Below, in pieces: positions 44,632 to 52,407 of a stretch of DNA of 64,000 bases. The stretch lies in assembly GCA_963677755.1 (NCBI GenBank), contig OY782506.1, positions 62,001 through 126,000 on the forward strand. The letters are read 5' to 3'. The stretch's first letter is position 1. Each line of letters opens with the position of its first letter. The DNA is from JAIOSF01 sp963677755 (GTDB taxonomy: Bacteria; Campylobacterota; Campylobacteria; Campylobacterales; Arcobacteraceae). The translations under genes and the position numbers were made by a program. Below the pieces are notes generated by a model. It was not told the origin of the DNA. It made no database searches and saw only the letters and a list, made by a program, of their open reading frames with translations.

Positions 44632-46530
44632 ATGTTAAATAATGAAGAAATATTAATTAAAGTGATTGAGCTTTTAGATCTAAATATAAAAGATGTAAAA
44701 TTAAAAGCACCTATTCAAAAGAAAAGATTTATTCATCGTGAGAATAAATTAAAAAAATATGATGAACATATAAATCTTATTTTTGAGGAATTGCAATTAG
44801 ATTCAGTTAATGAGATATTACTAGATATAGTATATGAGTTAATGTATATATATGATATAGCGGTTCAAGAATTATCAATCCATGATAATCTTGATAAAGG
44901 TAAGAAATTAGATTGGATAATTCTTAAGAGACTAGTTATCCCTTTTTTAGCTATACGAATGGCAAATTTAGATAAAAACTATAATAATAGAATCGATAAG
45001 AATATAGCTGGTGGTAAGTTTTGGTATTTACCAGATTTAACGATCAAAAACAAAATTAAAATGCCAGTATCAAATTTAGTTGATTGGTGGTTAGATCTTT
45101 CTGGTAAAAAGTTGGATTCATTTTGTGAAGAAATGGATGAAAAAATAGAGTATGATCTTCATTCAACTAGTAGACCATTAAATATATTTAAATCTTGGAT
45201 ATATAAAAATAAATTACCTTCTCGACAGAGTATAATTAATTATTGTTCTTTAAAAATGAATTATACTGGAATATTTGAAGGTTCAACTACCGATTTTACG
45301 CATAAAAATTTTGATAAATCAGTAGATTTTGTTCAAAACACTAAACATTTAACAGAAGAAGAATTAATACATGAAATACCTGAGATGACATTAATAAAAA
45401 GAATTTATAATAAAAAATTTAACATCTCTTTAAAAGATAAAAAGAAGTTTATTAAACTAATAAAAGAACGATGGAGCATACCCTCAAAAACTAAGTTGAT
45501 TTCCAATTTTCTTGTATGTCGAGTTTCTCAAAAGTTATATAAAAATTTAATTGAATATTTTGAGTTTAAAGAAACAAATGATATTGAAGAAAATAAAATT
45601 TTACAACTTTTATATTTATATATGTATTTGTACAATGGATATATTGATGATTCATTTAATGAACTATTGGGGGATAAGGCAGAGCAGGTTTCATTTGCAA
45701 TAGAATATAGAGATATAATGAAATATCTTGAAACAAGGGATACAAACTGCATACATAGTATAATAGGAGATATTAGATTAGAAATAGAAAACCCAGATGA
45801 AAAAAATACAAAATATCCTAATATATTTATAGTAATGATGAGTAAATTTTTAGAAGAAAAACAGAAGTATAAAGCATTAAGTTTAATGTCTGAGTATATG
45901 AAAACAACCAAATACTTTCTTAAAAGTTATGCACGATGGGAAAAGTCTATACAATACATAAGTTTAGATATAGAAACCTATAAGAATATGATAAGTAAAG
46001 AAGAAAATTTTATGTTACTACATGAAATATTTGACAAATTTATTAATAAAAACTATCTTCAGACAAAAATGATTTGTTCTCGAATGCATGAAATCGCTTC
46101 TACTGATGACGAAAAAGAAAAATATATGTATGCAAAATTAACTTTATATACAGCCCTCACATATATTGAAAATGAAAATAATTATTTAGAAACAAAAGAA
46201 TTATTAGATAAATATGAATCTCATTTGAAGAAACATAGTCGCTTTGAAAAAGAGAATAAAGCATTTTTGTCAAGAAAAGCTAGTTTTTATTTTAAAGCAA
46301 AAGACTTTTCAAAGAGTTTAGATTATTTTGATGAATATGTTGAAAAATATTTAATAGGAAATAAAAAAGACGAATTTGATTTAACTATGGTTTATTTTGC
46401 TGCATATTGTGCCCATGAAGTAAAGGATAAATTGACATTTAATAAATTTAACAATATATTAGAAAGACATCAATGGCCTATATTTAGTAGCTCTACACCT
46501 TTTCTTTTTAGAAAATGTTATTACAAATAG
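44632..46530 (+). CDS. 632-aa protein of unknown function
   Basis: I do not recognise this protein. It is soluble, very Lys/Glu-rich and predicted all-helical. Around residues 185-205 the segment FKSWIYKNKLPSRQSIINY resembles the recognition end of a helix-turn-helix domain. The C-terminal half (from about 330) has repeated helical pairs with Tyr/Ala spacing (YARWEKSIQYISLDI, LSRKASFYFKAKDFSKSLDYF) that look like degenerate TPR repeats. An HTH plus TPR-like layout would suit a peptide-sensing regulator or a sensor protein in a defence module. Divergent from the recombinase operon; followed by the HicA-like pair. Confidence 0.5.
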   Translation: MLNNEEILIKVIELLDLNIKDVKLKAPIQKKRFIHRENKLKKYDEHINLIFEELQLDSVNEILLDIVYELMYIYDIAVQELSIHDNLDKGKKLDWIILKRLVIPFLAIRMANLDKNYNNRIDKNIAGGKFWYLPDLTIKNKIKMPVSNLVDWWLDLSGKKLDSFCEEMDEKIEYDLHSTSRPLNIFKSWIYKNKLPSRQSIINYCSLKMNYTGIFEGSTTDFTHKNFDKSVDFVQNTKHLTEEELIHEIPEMTLIKRIYNKKFNISLKDKKKFIKLIKERWSIPSKTKLISNFLVCRVSQKLYKNLIEYFEFKETNDIEENKILQLLYLYMYLYNGYIDDSFNELLGDKAEQVSFAIEYRDIMKYLETRDTNCIHSIIGDIRLEIENPDEKNTKYPNIFIVMMSKFLEEKQKYKALSLMSEYMKTTKYFLKSYARWEKSIQYISLDIETYKNMISKEENFMLLHEIFDKFINKNYLQTKMICSRMHEIASTDDEKEKYMYAKLTLYTALTYIENENNYLETKELLDKYESHLKKHSRFEKENKAFLSRKASFYFKAKDFSKSLDYFDEYVEKYLIGNKKDEFDLTMVYFAAYCAHEVKDKLTFNKFNNILERHQWPIFSSSTPFLFRKCYYK

Positions 46531-46587
46531 TTTTTGTACGACCTAGTACACTAATTAGAAATTCCATTTTCCACTAATATTCTTCTA

Positions 46588-46602
46588 GTTGTTTTAAACA
46601 AC
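46588..46602. promoter_or_regulatory. Palindromic operator candidate
   Basis: GTTGTTT-T-AAACAAC, a perfect 7-bp palindrome 22 nt upstream of the 46-aa gene that precedes hicA-like. Typical place and size for an autoregulatory toxin-antitoxin operator. Confidence 0.5.
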
Positions 46603-46624
46603 GATAAAATAAAAGGAGAATATT

Positions 46625-46765
46625 ATGTCAAATAATAATCACAAAGCCAATCAGGCGAATTCAAATAAAGGTACAAAAGGTACTAATAGTACTAATGCAA
46701 AAGTACATGGTAATAGAGGTGCTCAAATTAATCCTAATAATACGAAAGGTTCAAAAGGTAAATAA
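46625..46765 (+). CDS. 46-aa Asn/Gly/Lys-rich small protein
   Basis: ATG at 46625 behind AAAAGGAG, stop overlapping the next start (TAATG). The sequence is low complexity (repeats of TKGT, NSN and KGSKG) and lacks any hydrophobic core, so it is probably disordered. Similar short Asn-rich proteins are widespread in bacteria with no established function. Its place directly before a HicA-like toxin, one nt overlapped, would be that of an antitoxin, but it does not look like HicB. Confidence 0.6.
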   Translation: MSNNNHKANQANSNKGTKGTNSTNAKVHGNRGAQINPNNTKGSKGK

Positions 46766-46995
46766 TGGCCTCTTTATCAAATATAACTGGAAGAGAGTTA
46801 ATTAAGTTTATTAAATCTATAGGATATAGGTTTGATAGACAAAATAGAGGTAATCATAGAATATTTGTTCATGATGCTAAAAAAACTCTTGTTATTCCCG
46901 TATATAAAAAGAAAATGGTAAAGATAGGATTATTAAGTGGAATACTGAGAGATATAGGTATTTCTAAGGCTGAGTTTCAAAGCTCAATCAGTTAA
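46765..46995 (+). CDS. HicA-like mRNA interferase
   Basis: A 76-residue protein with the HicA double-stranded RNA-binding-like fold: GRELIKFIKSIGYRFDRQNRG, catalytic His31 in GNHRIFVH, VIPVYKKKMVKIGLLSGIL and RDIGISKAEF. HicA toxins cleave mRNA and are normally neutralised by a HicB antitoxin encoded next to them. No HicB-like protein is seen: upstream is a 46-aa disordered protein, downstream a 28-aa acidic peptide. It may be an orphan toxin or may rely on one of these. Confidence 0.82.
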   Translation: MASLSNITGRELIKFIKSIGYRFDRQNRGNHRIFVHDAKKTLVIPVYKKKMVKIGLLSGILRDIGISKAEFQSSIS

Positions 46996-47012
46996 AGATA
47001 AAAGGAAATAAA

Positions 47013-47099
47013 ATGTGTAAATATATAAATTGTTCAGATTGGATAGAAGATAGAGACTTAGAAGATGAAGAATGGGTAAAGGATAGAGGTTTACGGTAA
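47013..47099 (+). CDS. 28-aa acidic peptide downstream of hicA-like
   Basis: ATG at 47013 with a well-placed AAAGGAA ribosome site, 17 nt after the HicA-like stop. Eleven of 28 residues are Asp or Glu. Too short for a known antitoxin; it may be a remnant, or an acidic peptide that binds the basic toxin. Expression is not shown. Confidence 0.35.
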   Translation: MCKYINCSDWIEDRDLEDEEWVKDRGLR

Positions 47100-47112
47100 T
47101 TACTACAAATTA

Positions 47113-47382
47113 CTAATAATACTGAATCCCAATAAACTTATCAATCTCATTTTCTAATGAACTATGAACCTGGCTATAGAATAACCAATTGATGCTAATT
47201 TTTCTTTTAGCACAAAAGTCCATTATATATTCTATAGGAAGGTTCCCAACCTTTTTTAAATTTGAAAAGTTTTGACTACTTATCCCTATTTTCTCTGCGA
47301 CTTCTTTATCTGTTACTCTTCGATTTGTTCCACTTCTTATTACAATTTTTAATTTATTTATTACTTTTTCAAAATTTTCCAT
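47113..47382 (-). CDS. CI-repressor-type helix-turn-helix protein
   Basis: An 89-residue protein matching the N-terminal DNA-binding domain of phage CI-type repressors (Phage_CI_repr): VIRSGTNRRVTDKEVAEKIG, ISSQNFSNLKKVGNLPIEYI, DFCAKRKISINWLFY. The C-terminal peptidase/dimerisation half of full repressors is absent, so it is either a short regulator or a truncated one. It lies 73 nt after the PD-(D/E)xK protein gene on the same strand and could regulate it. Confidence 0.78.
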   Translation of the reverse strand: MENFEKVINKLKIVIRSGTNRRVTDKEVAEKIGISSQNFSNLKKVGNLPIEYIMDFCAKRKISINWLFYSQVHSSLENEIDKFIGIQYY

Positions 47383-47455
47383 AATTCAATTATCCTACTT
47401 GATAGTTTAAGGAAAATATTAATAAATTATTATTTATGAAGAACTAATCTTCAAT

Positions 47456-49015
47456 TTAGCTTTTTATAAATTGTCTTAATATTCCCTCATGTTTATTCAA
47501 AAAGATTCTATTGTCTATTGAAAAATTGTTCCTACAGTAATCAGAAAAGGTATTTGTGTCCTGTGCATTATTTAATCCTGATACAAAACTATCAATGGTA
47601 TTTATCACGTTTACTTTAGAATCTAAATGTGTAAATATTTCAAGTGATGCTAAGTCTGTTAATATTAACTCCTCTGTCTCTATAAAGTCTGCATTTAATA
47701 ATGATGTAAGCATGATGGAACTTACTGTGTTAAAGCATAGAAATTTAAATATTCTTTTATTATTTAGGTGAGGTATCTTCAGAGGGTTATATTTCATGAA
47801 TTCATTTATATTCGTATTAGATACTTCTATGGCTTTTATAATATTTGAAAATGACTCTTTCTTAAATTCATGCAATGCATTTATTAAATTAAAAGGTGCA
47901 TTCTTCGATTCTATAAATAAAATATAATCTTTCCCTTCAATTATAATATCGGGGTAGTGTCTTGTTACACCTTTTTTAGGTGAATATTGCTGGTCTTCAT
48001 AATAATGGACTTTTAGTACATCATTATTTTGTATTATTTGAAAATTTAAAAATAAGTTGTATATGTATTTTTCCAATAAGTCTCCAAAAACTTCTGAGCG
48101 ATATGAATTGTCATTATCTACAAGGAGGGCAGGAATCCTTTCTAGGTATAAAAACTGTAATAGTGCAGTATAGGAGATTAAAGTTATATTCTCTGTATCT
48201 TCACGTATAAATGGATAATAAAAACTTGGTTTAGGTAAGTAATTATCGATATGTTCGAGAGTTTCATAAGATAATAAATTACCATTCTTATCTGTTCTAT
48301 ATGATAAATACTTCTTCTTGAATTCATCTTTTGAAATAGATATAAAGTTAAAAAAATTCTTTATGTCTTCTTCTGAAATATTATCAGCCCTATCAAGTGT
48401 TATTTCTTTAAAGTAATTAATATTTAAGGTCATATGAATTTGATTATTTCTTAAAAAAAGCGTTGATATAAATCTCATTAAAAAGATTATAGTTTCAAAA
48501 GTTAATAAAGTCTTCTCCTTGAGTTTTTGTTTAGAAATATCACAGTTCTCAAATAAAGATATAGTTCTATATACATACATATCTGTTGATCTTTCTTGTA
48601 ATATCATTTGCTCATGTGATATGTAGAAAAAAATTTTTGAAATAAGATTCTTCTTATCTTCTAATCCTTTTGAATTAACAATCATATTATGATAGTTATG
48701 TAAGTCATTATTTGAAATAATTCCTTTTTGTTTATCATCTGTATATACAAGATATTTTTCTGATATATTACTAAAAAATAATTTATTTAAAGTTTTTCTA
48801 ATTCTTATATCTGTTTTGAAAAAAAAATCTTCGGTGTCATTAATCAAATTAAAATTTTCTATTATATGAGCATTTAGTTTTAATATGTGATAGTGGGTAT
48901 GTTTATTATATTTTTTTGTACGTAATTCTTTAATTAAGTGTTTTACTGTTTTTGATTGATTGTTATGTTCTAAATTAATAGCATTATTAAATAATAGGTT
49001 TTTAATTTCTATCAT
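47456..49015 (-). CDS. 519-aa protein with PD-(D/E)xK nuclease-like motif
   Basis: I cannot name a family. The first two thirds are helical and Asn/Lys-rich. Near residues 340-375 the pattern RHYPDIIIEGKDYILFIESK fits a PD-(D/E)xK nuclease core (Asp356; Glu369-x-Lys371), preceded by a conserved-type acidic helix (VFGDLLEKYIYNLF). No methyltransferase or helicase adjoins it, so it is not a classical restriction enzyme. The place inside a mobile island suggests a DNA-targeting defence protein or a nuclease. It is transcribed away from the right end of the element. Confidence 0.6.
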   Translation of the reverse strand: MIEIKNLLFNNAINLEHNNQSKTVKHLIKELRTKKYNKHTHYHILKLNAHIIENFNLINDTEDFFFKTDIRIRKTLNKLFFSNISEKYLVYTDDKQKGIISNNDLHNYHNMIVNSKGLEDKKNLISKIFFYISHEQMILQERSTDMYVYRTISLFENCDISKQKLKEKTLLTFETIIFLMRFISTLFLRNNQIHMTLNINYFKEITLDRADNISEEDIKNFFNFISISKDEFKKKYLSYRTDKNGNLLSYETLEHIDNYLPKPSFYYPFIREDTENITLISYTALLQFLYLERIPALLVDNDNSYRSEVFGDLLEKYIYNLFLNFQIIQNNDVLKVHYYEDQQYSPKKGVTRHYPDIIIEGKDYILFIESKNAPFNLINALHEFKKESFSNIIKAIEVSNTNINEFMKYNPLKIPHLNNKRIFKFLCFNTVSSIMLTSLLNADFIETEELILTDLASLEIFTHLDSKVNVINTIDSFVSGLNNAQDTNTFSDYCRNNFSIDNRIFLNKHEGILRQFIKS

Positions 49016-49176
49016 AAATGTTTTTATTGTTAATTATATTGTATTCTAAACGCATCAAATTCCTTTACCTAAAGAATATCATAAATAACATTGAAATTAT
49101 AGAAAAATAAAAAATTGGATATAATTGATAACTAATTGTCCATATCGTTAAACTTCTATTGTAAAGAATATGATAT

Positions 49177-49189
49177 AAACTTACGGGTA
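49177..49189 (-). repeat. Right terminal inverted repeat
   Basis: AAACTTACGGGTA, reverse complement of the left-end repeat with 2 mismatches in 13. Its last base is also the first base of the resumed gspE frame. An octamer TGTCCATA lies 33 nt inside, at 49137-49144. Confidence 0.7.
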
Positions 49190-49665
49190 ATATTTTGATG
49201 ATAGGGGAGATACGGGATGCTCAATCTCTTCAAATAGCAATACAAGCATCACTTACAGGACATTTAGTAATAGCAACATTACATACAAATAATGCTATTG
49301 AGACAATTACTCGGTTATTAGATTTAAATGCTCCATCGTATCTTATATCTGCAACACTAAAAATGGTTATCTCCCAACGGCTCTTACGATTGCTTTGTAA
49401 TAAATGTAAAGTTAAAGATACAGATGGTACTTATAAAAGTGTAGGCTGTAAAGAGTGTAATTTTACTGGATATAAAGGGAGACAAGTAGTATCAGAAACA
49501 TTAAAAATCAATAACGATATTGCTAGATTAATTAATGAATATAAAGATGTATCAAAAATAGAAAGTTATTTAGAAAGCAAAGATTTTTGTACTTTGTCAA
49601 AAAATGGAAAAAAATTACTTCTTGATGGTAAAACATCATACAGTGAATTTTGTAGTAAACTTTAG
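49189..49665 (+). pseudogene. gspE/ctsE secretion ATPase, 3' part (interrupted)
   Basis: The last 158 codons of the assembly ATPase split at 30929. It begins NILMIGEIRDAQSLQIA (Walker B and the following His box ATLHTNNA) and includes the zinc-binding tetracysteine set CNKC and GCKECNFTG. A TTG at 49195 or ATG at 49198 could start translation of this part alone, but it would lack the ATP-binding Walker A. The last codon abuts gspF (stop at 49665, start at 49666), so read-through from a promoter in the element might still express gspF. Confidence 0.92.
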
Positions 49666-50826
49666 ATGAACTACACAATATCTTATCAACTAGATGGAAA
49701 GATAAAAACTTTAAAAGTAAATAGTTTAGAAAATTTACCAAATAACATTGTATCAATTAAAGAAAATAAACCCTTTGTTCCTTTTCAATTTAAACATAAT
49801 AATAAAAAAGAGATTTTTGATATGTTTAAGCAATTATCAATTATGTTAAATGCTAATTTAACATTGAGTGATGCTATTAACTTATCTTTAAAAAGTAAAC
49901 AAAGTAAGGTAACCAAAGATATTTTATCTATAATGCATAATACAATTACCAGTGGAAAACCAATTGATACAGCACTTCTAAAATACAAAGATATTATTGG
50001 AGAATTAGCTATACAATTTTTGAAACTAGGAATAGAAAATGGAAATATCAAACAGTCATTAAACTCTTTAGTGGAACTTTTAGATGAAGATATGAAAAGT
50101 AAAACAAAATTCAATGATACTATGCGATACCCTATATTACTAGTAAGTTCTCTTGTCATATCAATTATGATGATATTTATATATGTTATACCAAATTTTG
50201 AATATATTTTTACAATGTCACAAGATAAAATTCCCATTGCCACACAAATTTTAATTGCGTTAAATAATATTATTAAAAACTATTATTATTTATTGCTTAT
50301 TGGTATGATGATGACCACTTTTTTACTCTATATACTTTATAGAAAATTTACATTTTGTTTTCATAAATTTACAATACTACACATACCTATCATAAAGAGG
50401 GTTTTAAAAGATTATTATTTTTATAGACTTTTTTTATTAATCTCTATTATCATAAATTCTAAATATCAGTTTCAAATTGCAATTGAAAATAGTAAAAATC
50501 TTATTCCAAATCTTTATATAAAAAAATTAATAGAAGCAATTATCATTGATATAAAAAATGGTATTTCAATCTCTAAATCTTTTGAGAGAACTAAACTTTT
50601 TGATTCTTTAACAATTAAGCTACTACATACTGCAGAACATACAACGCAATATGAAACTATATTAGAAGATATAGCTACTTATTATAAGTTTAAATTTCAA
50701 GAAAGCCTGAAATTATTTTCCTCATATATAGAACCAGTTATTATACTTTGTATAGCTTTAGTTGTATTATGGTTGATGTTAGCAATTATGTTACCTATTT
50801 GGAATATGAGTTCTTTTTTATCGTAA
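49666..50826 (+). CDS. GspF/CtsF-type inner-membrane platform protein
   Basis: A 386-residue polytopic protein of the type II secretion/type IV pilus platform family: an N-terminal cytoplasmic domain with the F-family start FKQLSIMLNANLTLSDAI, three membrane helices (about 170-190, 205-225 and 360-382) and the repeated domain RTKLFDSLTIKLLHTAEHTTQ. It would be driven by the ATPase now broken upstream. By gene order era-X-M-E-F it corresponds to CtsF of the Campylobacter transformation system. It overlaps the convergent flavoprotein gene by 9 nt. Confidence 0.88.
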   Translation: MNYTISYQLDGKIKTLKVNSLENLPNNIVSIKENKPFVPFQFKHNNKKEIFDMFKQLSIMLNANLTLSDAINLSLKSKQSKVTKDILSIMHNTITSGKPIDTALLKYKDIIGELAIQFLKLGIENGNIKQSLNSLVELLDEDMKSKTKFNDTMRYPILLVSSLVISIMMIFIYVIPNFEYIFTMSQDKIPIATQILIALNNIIKNYYYLLLIGMMMTTFLLYILYRKFTFCFHKFTILHIPIIKRVLKDYYFYRLFLLISIIINSKYQFQIAIENSKNLIPNLYIKKLIEAIIIDIKNGISISKSFERTKLFDSLTIKLLHTAEHTTQYETILEDIATYYKFKFQESLKLFSSYIEPVIILCIALVVLWLMLAIMLPIWNMSSFLS

Positions 50827-52353
50827 ATTCTGAGCTAATGTATACCCACTAGCCCAAGCAAAGTGGAGATTATATCCACCGCAATCTCCATCTACATCTA
50901 AAACTTCCCCGATAAAATAGAGATTTTTTTGAAGTTTTGATTCCATCGTATGTAAGTTTATATCATCAATAGTCACTCCACCTGCACACACTTCGCAAGT
51001 TTCAAAACCTTTTGTATCTGTGATATTAAACTCTAGATTTTTTATAGTATGAACTATTTTTAGTATATCTTTTCTATTTAAAAATTTTGCAGTTTTGATA
51101 CTACTTGGTATTTTTGCAGTTATTATGATAAATCTACTTAATTTTTTATTGACTATACCATCAAGCCAACTATAAATATCTCTATTTTCTAAGGTTTTAG
51201 CTCTATGCAAAAGCATATCAACAAGCTTGTTTTTTGAAAAATTTGGGAGAATATCAATGGTTACTTTAACACTTTTCTGGTGTTGTAGCTTATAAGATAT
51301 TTCTCTACTTATATCCAAAATAGCAGAACCAGACAAACCATATTTTGTAAAGAGTATATCACCTTGTTTATTTTCTACAATTCCATCTATTTTTACACCT
51401 GTTATTAAGTCTAGATTTTTATTGTCGCTTACAAGTTGTACTAAAGATGCAAAAGGATTAATAATAGTATGCTGAAATTGTTTTGCAAAAGTATATCCGC
51501 TGGTATCTCCACCGAGCTTTGGCATAGCAATACTTCCTGTTGCAATTATGAGTTTGTCATATTTCTTATTTTTATTGATGATATAATTTTGTTCATCATA
51601 ATCTATATTTTCTACTTTGCTATTTAAGTTGATTGTTACGCCATTTTCTAAGGCTTCATATTCCAGACTATCGACTATACTTGAAGAATTTTGAGACATA
51701 GGATAGACTCTTCCTATCTCATTATTGACAAATTCAACACCGATTTTATTAAAAAAATCTTTACACTTTTTGTAGTTAAAATTTTCTAAAATAGGGTTGA
51801 TTTTTTTTATATCAGAGTGTGAAAAGAAATTATTTATATGAATATTTTCGTTTGTTACGTTACATCTACCATTTCCAGTAGCTAGAAGTTTTTTCCCTAC
51901 TTTATTATTCTTTTCATAGATTGTGATATTGTGATTTTGTTTTGCTAAAAAAATAGACGCTAAAAGCCCAGAAGCTCCTGCACCTATGATAGCAATATTA
52001 TATTTTTTGATACTCTTTTGGTTATTCAATTGTGAAATTGTGATATATTCTTTGTTTTCATCTATAACTTTAAAAGTCCATATACCAGGAGTTCTTCCCT
52101 CTATATATCTGTAATCATAAACTGAACCATGATTTGCTGGGATGGTCATCTCTCTTTCTCTTGTCACTCTTTGATCGGGTTCTATCCATTGTATAAGTAT
52201 GTTCTTTTCATAGTCAACTCTATGAACGCTATATTTACAGATAATAGAGTTTTCATCTTCAAGTATCAAACAATCTACATTACCTTCTTTAGCATACAAA
52301 GATTGAAAAAAAGACAAACTTAAAATAAGTAAGAAAAGAAATTTAATTTTCAT
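50818..52353 (-). CDS. BaiN/HI0933-family flavoprotein fused to an N-terminal secreted domain
   Basis: A 511-residue protein. From about residue 118 it is a normal HI0933-like FAD enzyme: IAIIGAGASGLLASIFL (GAGASG 124-129), KLLATGNGRCNVTN, VCAGGVTIDDI and GEVLDVDGDCGGYNLHFAWASG. The first 118 residues are extra: a clear signal peptide (MKIKFLFLLILSLSFFQSLYA) followed by a beta-rich domain with two cysteines. Normal family members begin at the FAD motif and are cytoplasmic. The frame is continuous with no stop between the parts, so it is a true in-frame fusion in this sequence. If exported by Sec the FAD fold would have to be filled outside the cytoplasm. Confidence 0.8.
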   Translation of the reverse strand: MKIKFLFLLILSLSFFQSLYAKEGNVDCLILEDENSIICKYSVHRVDYEKNILIQWIEPDQRVTREREMTIPANHGSVYDYRYIEGRTPGIWTFKVIDENKEYITISQLNNQKSIKKYNIAIIGAGASGLLASIFLAKQNHNITIYEKNNKVGKKLLATGNGRCNVTNENIHINNFFSHSDIKKINPILENFNYKKCKDFFNKIGVEFVNNEIGRVYPMSQNSSSIVDSLEYEALENGVTINLNSKVENIDYDEQNYIINKNKKYDKLIIATGSIAMPKLGGDTSGYTFAKQFQHTIINPFASLVQLVSDNKNLDLITGVKIDGIVENKQGDILFTKYGLSGSAILDISREISYKLQHQKSVKVTIDILPNFSKNKLVDMLLHRAKTLENRDIYSWLDGIVNKKLSRFIIITAKIPSSIKTAKFLNRKDILKIVHTIKNLEFNITDTKGFETCEVCAGGVTIDDINLHTMESKLQKNLYFIGEVLDVDGDCGGYNLHFAWASGYTLAQNLR

Positions 52354-52407
52354 GGTGGTCCCTTTATAAATAATTCTTATTTTAGCTAGATAGATATAAT
52401 AATTGTA

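Larger units (their letters stand above)
30930..49188. mobile_element. 18.3 kb integrated element with tyrosine-recombinase operon and defence-like cargo
   Basis: Boundaries follow from the split gspE and from imperfect inverted repeats at the ends (30937-30949 and 49177-49189). The seven bases GTTAATG between the left host flank and the left repeat are not part of the reconstructed gspE and may be a coupling segment brought from a previous site, as known for Tn916- and Tn554-type tyrosine-recombinase elements. Inside: three tyrosine-recombinase-like genes, a TnpC-like gene, a serine resolvase, and about ten cargo genes. No capsid, tail, conjugation or replication gene is seen, so this is a transposon or genomic island, not a prophage or conjugative element. 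Confidence 0.88.

Noticed and set aside
47456..49015. Classical restriction endonuclease with partner methylase
   Set aside because: No methyltransferase motifs (DPPY, NPPF, PCQ) are in the island, so a classical restriction-modification system is not supported.
30930..49188. Prophage or integrative conjugative element
   Set aside because: No capsid, terminase, tail, relaxase, type IV secretion or replication genes are present; only recombinases and cargo.
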